From the NCBI GenBank assembly GCA_031552655.1, contig JAVBML010000086.1, positions 1-6,414 of the forward strand: a stretch of 6,414 nt of DNA, in the 5' to 3' direction. Below are positions 4,001-6,414 of the stretch, piece after piece. Source of the stretch: CAZTPH01 sp031552655 (GTDB taxonomy: Bacteria; Pseudomonadota; Gammaproteobacteria; UBA9339). The notes under the pieces were generated by a model. It was not told where the DNA came from. It saw only the letters and a program-made list of their open reading frames with translations, and did not search any database. The translations under genes and the position numbers were made by a program. Each line of letters starts with the position of its first letter. Position 1 is the first letter of the stretch.

Positions 4001-6414
4001 CCGATCGAAAATTTTTTTTGTCCCAGGAAATTCGATGCACGGCGGAATGAATTACTACTTCCGATGGCATCTTTTGCTCCTCCGTTTCCAGCGAAAAAAA
4101 CTGATTCCATAAAGCGCCCAAAGCCCCATCATAAAATTCATTGCATCGCTTGGAATCACATCCATCCCTATCCATGCGCCCATCCCGTAGCAACCATAAC
4201 CCTCTCCAGGCATCGTTAACTAAATAGGCCGGATTGCGCACCAAAGTATCGTTCATATCTCGAGTCACTATCTCTTCCCTAAACGCCGTAAAATTTTGCC
4301 TCAATTCCATTGCAAAATTATCCATCACTACTTTAGCTTGTCCTTTCTCCAGATTGAAACCAAACTGCTTTCTATCGTAGCTAGGTAATTCTTGCTGCTG
4401 CTTCAACCACAATCCAAAATTTTCTCTAACTTGGCTCCCTCTAGCTTTTTTGCTAGATAACTCTACCATTTTCTCCCAGAGGAAAAATTTCCTCCTTAGC
4501 TCCACACGCGCTAAGATAATACCTTCCTCGGCAACCACTGTTTGGCATAAATCAGCGTAGTTGGGGTCGTGGTACAAAAACCACCGAAGATAGCCACTCT
4601 TGCCCCCGCCATAGTTACGCGCTCGATTTCGCATACTCTCTTTCTCCAATGAAGCATTAAAATCATGGAGTATCTGCTCATAGATCTCTGGAGATCTACC
4701 ATAGCCAAAAATAACAGCAATAAAATGCACAACCATAAACTCACCGTAACTTAGGTTAGCTGCGCTAACATCGCTGCGGCGTAAAACGCTCAGTAATCTC
4801 CTAGCCATGGCAGGATAAATGCTATTTACCGCGGAGGTAATATCCACGGTAACAATGGCGGGAACCTTTTGCTGATCAACGATTCTAAGTTTTAATTTAT
4901 CTCGCCATCCATAGAGATTTAAAGTTAGATCTTCCATTTCATCACAATTTTTCTTCACCAATAATTTATAGCCCGAAGGTGATGCAAACTCTCTTTGTAG
5001 CACAAGAAAGCCAAGGTATAATTCATCGCGAAGCAACATAGCGGGAGCTCGAATTAGTTCATCATATAAAAGATCGCGCTTGTTTTTTTCATTGCGCTCA
5101 ACGCCAAGACATTTTTCTAGAGCGAACCTTCCTTGGCCATCGCATTGTTCTTGTAGACACCGCTGCTTTTCCACGCACTCAGTTTCTAAATATCGTAAAT
5201 TAATGATTAACTGACTGGAGCCTGGCTCTCCTCTACGAGCAGCTCGACCAAAAACCTGCTCCTCTACGCGCATACTCCTGGGAAAAAAAGTTAAAATAAC
5301 ATGTAGGCCGCCGTTGCTTTTCACCGAAGCATCAATCTTTAAATCCATACCACGCCCTCCCAAGGTGGTGGCAACTATCACATCTCCCGATCGCAGTAGT
5401 TTTTTAATGGCAGTATTTTCCTCCCTATCCCCCAAACCATAGGTAGCTATGGCCAAGTTCGTATGCCGCTGGCGCAAGAGCTTCGCCAACTCATCCACTT
5501 CCCTAATGCTCTCCATGACAATTAGTGTAGCCCGCAAATTATGGTAGCTATTGGCATAGGTACTCTCCATAATTTTTTCATGCCACTGCTCCCTCGAAGC
5601 AACAAATGCCGTGGGAAATTTCACTAAATCTCTCGTAGCAAATGGCGGCATAATAATTGCTTCCATACCATAGACATGCTTTAAAAATCGTCGGTGGGCC
5701 TCATCACCTATGGTCCCCGTTAATCCATAAATTCCCCCGTGGCTCCTAAAAAAACTACCCTGGGATTTAAAAATACTTACGATGCTTTCTGCCGTAACTA
5801 CAAGGCCATTGGTCAATTGCAAAAATTGGTGCAATCCATCTTCCCAGTGCAAATCATGCATTATCGTTCCCGTATGCTGATTATCCACAATTTCTAGGGT
5901 CCCGTGGCCATCCACCTCATCCACTGCATCGCCATGCCTCCTAATCACATAGTGAACCCTAGATTTTAAACCCAGGGATAACAGCAGCGACCCTACCCAA
6001 TTATTCATTTGACTCTCAGCAAATGTTTCCAGATAGGGCGGTAAGTTGATAAGCCGATCCTCCCGAAGTTGGTTTAATCCCAATATGCGGCGACCATAGT
6101 CTTGCATGTATTCCTCCATGAAACTATGGCAATTGTCACCCAATCGCAGCTTCACCAGCTCCGCTTCCCCCAAAATTTCATCCTCTTTGTTCCTAGATCG
6201 CAATAATACCGCCAAAGAGGCGACTAACTCTCTCTCAGGAGTATCTTCGGTTAGCGCTTTATTAAATAAATCTCTTTTAAAATAGCAACCTCCTTCTTTA
6301 TTTTCCGGAACCAACCCGCTACGATCCTCCACCATGGCCGCTAGATTTCTTAGAGTTCCATGGAGGTAGCCGAAAAACCTCCTGAACACTTCAAAGCCTG
6401 GGGTACCATGGGCT
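1092..6414 (-). CDS. Giant multidomain SecA-like ATPase with TPR-like, hydrophobic, LysM and C-terminal NSNT-type domains (N-terminus outside window)
   Basis: Residues are numbered from the GTG at 6389..6387, but the frame stays open to the right edge and that GTG has no convincing ribosome binding site, so the true start is probably beyond the window. Residues 120-402 align by eye with the rear half of the SecA motor: IVDNQHTGTIMHDLHWEDGLHQ (SecA: IVDEFTGR..WSDGLHQ), IYGLTGT (motif III, SecA GMTGTA), SGDVIVATTLGGRGMD (motif V) and QVFGRAARRGEPGSSQ (motif VI). The Walker A and DEAD-like motifs belong upstream and are not visible. Next come a Cys-containing helical region (405-790), a TPR-like stretch (795-925), a Gly-rich hydrophobic hairpin (1016-1060) with another hydrophobic segment (1082-1099), a basic helical region, a LysM domain (1453-1505) and a C-terminal domain with His1597 and NSNT (1705-1708). 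This is not the housekeeping translocase, which is about 900 residues and lacks these additions. A secreted or effector-like, polymorphic-toxin-like role is inferred. It is the first visible gene of a unit with two small membrane proteins. It ends with TAA at 1094..1092. Confidence 0.9.
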   Translation of the reverse strand, partial: AHGTPGFEVFRRFFGYLHGTLRNLAAMVEDRSGLVPENKEGGCYFKRDLFNKALTEDTPERELVASLAVLLRSRNKEDEILGEAELVKLRLGDNCHSFMEEYMQDYGRRILGLNQLREDRLINLPPYLETFAESQMNNWVGSLLLSLGLKSRVHYVIRRHGDAVDEVDGHGTLEIVDNQHTGTIMHDLHWEDGLHQFLQLTNGLVVTAESIVSIFKSQGSFFRSHGGIYGLTGTIGDEAHRRFLKHVYGMEAIIMPPFATRDLVKFPTAFVASREQWHEKIMESTYANSYHNLRATLIVMESIREVDELAKLLRQRHTNLAIATYGLGDREENTAIKKLLRSGDVIVATTLGGRGMDLKIDASVKSNGGLHVILTFFPRSMRVEEQVFGRAARRGEPGSSQLIINLRYLETECVEKQRCLQEQCDGQGRFALEKCLGVERNEKNKRDLLYDELIRAPAMLLRDELYLGFLVLQREFASPSGYKLLVKKNCDEMEDLTLNLYGWRDKLKLRIVDQQKVPAIVTVDITSAVNSIYPAMARRLLSVLRRSDVSAANLSYGEFMVVHFIAVIFGYGRSPEIYEQILHDFNASLEKESMRNRARNYGGGKSGYLRWFLYHDPNYADLCQTVVAEEGIILARVELRRKFFLWEKMVELSSKKARGSQVRENFGLWLKQQQELPSYDRKQFGFNLEKGQAKVVMDNFAMELRQNFTAFREEIVTRDMNDTLVRNPAYLVNDAWRGLWLLRDGRMDRDGCDSKRCNEFYDGALGALWNQFFSLETEEQKMPSEVVIHSAVHRISWDKKNFRSATLLDDGITYCEQALALDATNFGAWAAHGAKATLITVRAANEINHVRQRTEAINAIRAAIGEFQEAIRAIETINLPHLEAQLLFALKHGLSPDSEEMKKQSLTIAMYERIVEIYNENISIALAAANHARGKLDIDCSLALEEVIDGLNVTAIVHRWLNVTKGSTGIGTLFKEVNRMDHSEQIYVDRKTQKMIIEEIEQYGGYLFKMHVGLLQEKRRKWWGTFCTTILGVVSMATGIGLMALGGGGVFFSVFGASLVSNGISDILSSTMAVLKKTPVDFGKYISSKGFSLAIAALSAGTLFLVQKVTEYYQHSSKLAKAINGRIKSRVKKLEKLSCDHRKKWVFDTFRRDLASRGISRITMALGDRMLRDGDKIAVSARRAIEDIIRKHGDILARLGATKEGLLEKFYEEVDSIIDNHRSHWSTSIQAAMEIGTNALDMVTGGWGSYANVLTRTLVDSMKNRKILDNIVRDVEAAIYGRGALALSGNALFEREFVAEVGGDGKGVARELKLLKITIDGHYNCTKMATVKFHGHYASYQVGDGIVEICRRVQQRLINFGNFKELRERFVAGIVKAKGDIQKSMLQRGANFAGNQWSASLIKSLDDRIDDIIYHMRKKAVTDFAPRGSEEVTVYETKEPDECQGKANDGATEPKTTVAKNQYITQPGDTLLGIAAMRSKIVERPVSVDELLQLNPTIGDRNLIFPGISLVVPAREDELISKFETRPIVVQLFRELLDSPLQWHELAFQGNYNFGGTCAIDGRLMCWDGTNTYLPKSSKPTIELVIRNVFGEETISEIKFLNFKHGFTVFTFSDGRRIIIAGYPERHNFLRNLQIVELPYVEENSGIIGRDWIEKNQLGNRYKVIYQKEFSSDEELEGYLAKARVAVKRMETGNEGKRYDYDLCLTKRCWGENSNTVQREIYQAMDLDIDESVRDENMPGIDGKFYCGPMDDIVKELGIKVLEAMQDPQQLPI
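1155..1637 (-). other. C-terminal His...NSNT domain, possibly papain-like and toxin-associated
   Basis: This encodes residues 1585-1745. FKHGFTVFTFSDGRRIIIAGYPE places His1597 at the head of a strand pair. About 100 residues later RYDYDLCLTKRCWGENSNT ends in N1705-S-N-T at the start of a helix (VQREIYQAMDLD). From memory the order of His strand, GP-type turn, then Y-x-Y-x-L...NSN[ST] before a helix resembles C-terminal domains of RHS, hemagglutinin-type and other large secreted proteins, related to circularly permuted papain-like folds. The usual nucleophile position holds Ser or Asn here. Cys1701 lies four residues before the motif. Activity is uncertain. Confidence 0.45.
1875..2033 (-). other. 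LysM domain
   Basis: This encodes residues 1453-1505. YITQPGDTLLGIAA at the start, VDELLQLNP in the middle and NLIFPGISLVVP at the end match the LysM pattern (Y-x-V-x-x-GDTL-x-x-IA ... L-x-x-x-N-x ... I-x-x-G-x-x-L-x-I-P). LysM binds N-acetylglucosamine-containing polymers such as peptidoglycan or chitin. The spacing between the first and middle motifs is a little long because of an inserted SKIVERPVS segment. Confidence 0.85.
3204..3344 (-). other. Glycine-rich hydrophobic hairpin (putative membrane segment)
   Basis: This encodes residues 1016-1062. Two hydrophobic stretches of about 20 residues are separated by a GGGG turn (1038-1041) and end in VSNGISDIL. A third hydrophobic stretch, GFSLAIAALSAGTLFLV, follows at 1082-1098. 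The flanks are strongly basic (QEKRRKWW before, KK after). This could insert into a membrane. Whether it is a stable anchor or a pore-forming hairpin cannot be told. Confidence 0.6.
3615..4007 (-). other. TPR-like helical region
   Basis: This encodes residues 795-925. One unit, YCEQALALDATNFGAWAAHG, shows the TPR pattern of A-L-x-L-D-x-x-N-x-x-A-W-x-x-x-G, and further amphipathic helices follow (AINAIRAAIGEFQEAIRAI and a later YERIVEIYNENISIALAAAN). Only one unit is clear, so the number of repeats is uncertain. TPRs usually mediate protein-protein contacts. Confidence 0.5.
5184..6032 (-). other. SecA-like motor region (end of cross-linking domain and second nucleotide-binding domain)
   Basis: This encodes residues 120-402 of the giant protein. 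WEDGLHQ (182-188), YGLTGT (221-226), GGRGMD (344-349) and GRAARRGEPGSS (381-392) follow one another in the order and rough spacing of SecA. Compared with bacterial SecA, AGRGTD is GGRGMD and GRSGRQGDPGSS is GRAARRGEPGSS. The arginines of motif VI expected to contact ATP are kept, so an active ATPase is plausible if the missing upstream half carries Walker A and B. Confidence 0.85.

Noticed and set aside
4590..4620. GGGKSG stretch (residues 594-599) as a Walker A P-loop
   Set aside because: The pattern GxxxxGK[ST] needs a glycine at residue 591, which is Arg, and no Walker B partner or P-loop fold context is seen.
4511..4744. 77-codon minus-strand ORF in another frame
   Set aside because: It overlaps the giant gene on the same strand, and its peptide has no domain or plausible start site.
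6387..6389. GTG at 6389 as the true start of the giant gene
   Set aside because: The frame continues open to the window edge, no convincing Shine-Dalgarno site precedes the GTG, and the first half of the SecA motor would be missing.
1092..6414. Housekeeping secA
   Set aside because: It is far too long, its motifs are divergent, and it carries TPR-like, hydrophobic, LysM and NSNT regions that the translocase lacks.

Overview
The window is bacterial. It holds uninterrupted minus-strand ORFs with short or overlapping junctions, a Shine-Dalgarno-type site, and the end of an IS3-family insertion sequence. The DNA is moderately AT-rich by eye. The large gene resembles the giant SecA-like, repeat-rich proteins I associate with host-associated or intracellular bacteria, but no marker here fixes the taxon. 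That placement is an inference from style.

Layout, read in the direction of transcription (right to left). (1) Positions 6414 to 1092 are one very long frame, open at the right edge, so its N-terminus lies outside the window. At least 1765 residues are visible. In order they carry the rear part of a SecA-like ATPase motor, a long helical region with a TPR-like stretch, a glycine-rich hydrophobic hairpin with a further hydrophobic segment, a LysM domain, and a C-terminal domain whose spaced His and NSNT motif recall papain-like domains at the C-termini of RHS, hemagglutinin-type and other polymorphic toxins. (2) Positions 1092 to 661 encode a 143-residue single-pass membrane protein whose start codon overlaps the stop of the giant gene (TAATG). 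(3) After 27 bases, positions 633 to 214 encode a 139-residue paralogue of it. (4) After a 74-base gap comes the left end of an IS3-family element (139 to 1), with the first 24 codons of its orfA.

No plus-strand gene was found, and there is no non-coding stretch longer than 300 bases. The three complete or nearly complete genes look like one transcription unit. The most interesting reading, which is an inference, is a large SecA-derived polymorphic-toxin-like or effector-like protein followed by two duplicated small membrane proteins that could be its immunity or accessory partners. The small proteins have a membrane anchor, a conserved D-x-R-x-F-I-F-E-x-Y motif after it, and a C-terminal pattern compatible with a BamE/SmpA-like fold. 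None of this can be proved from the sequence alone.
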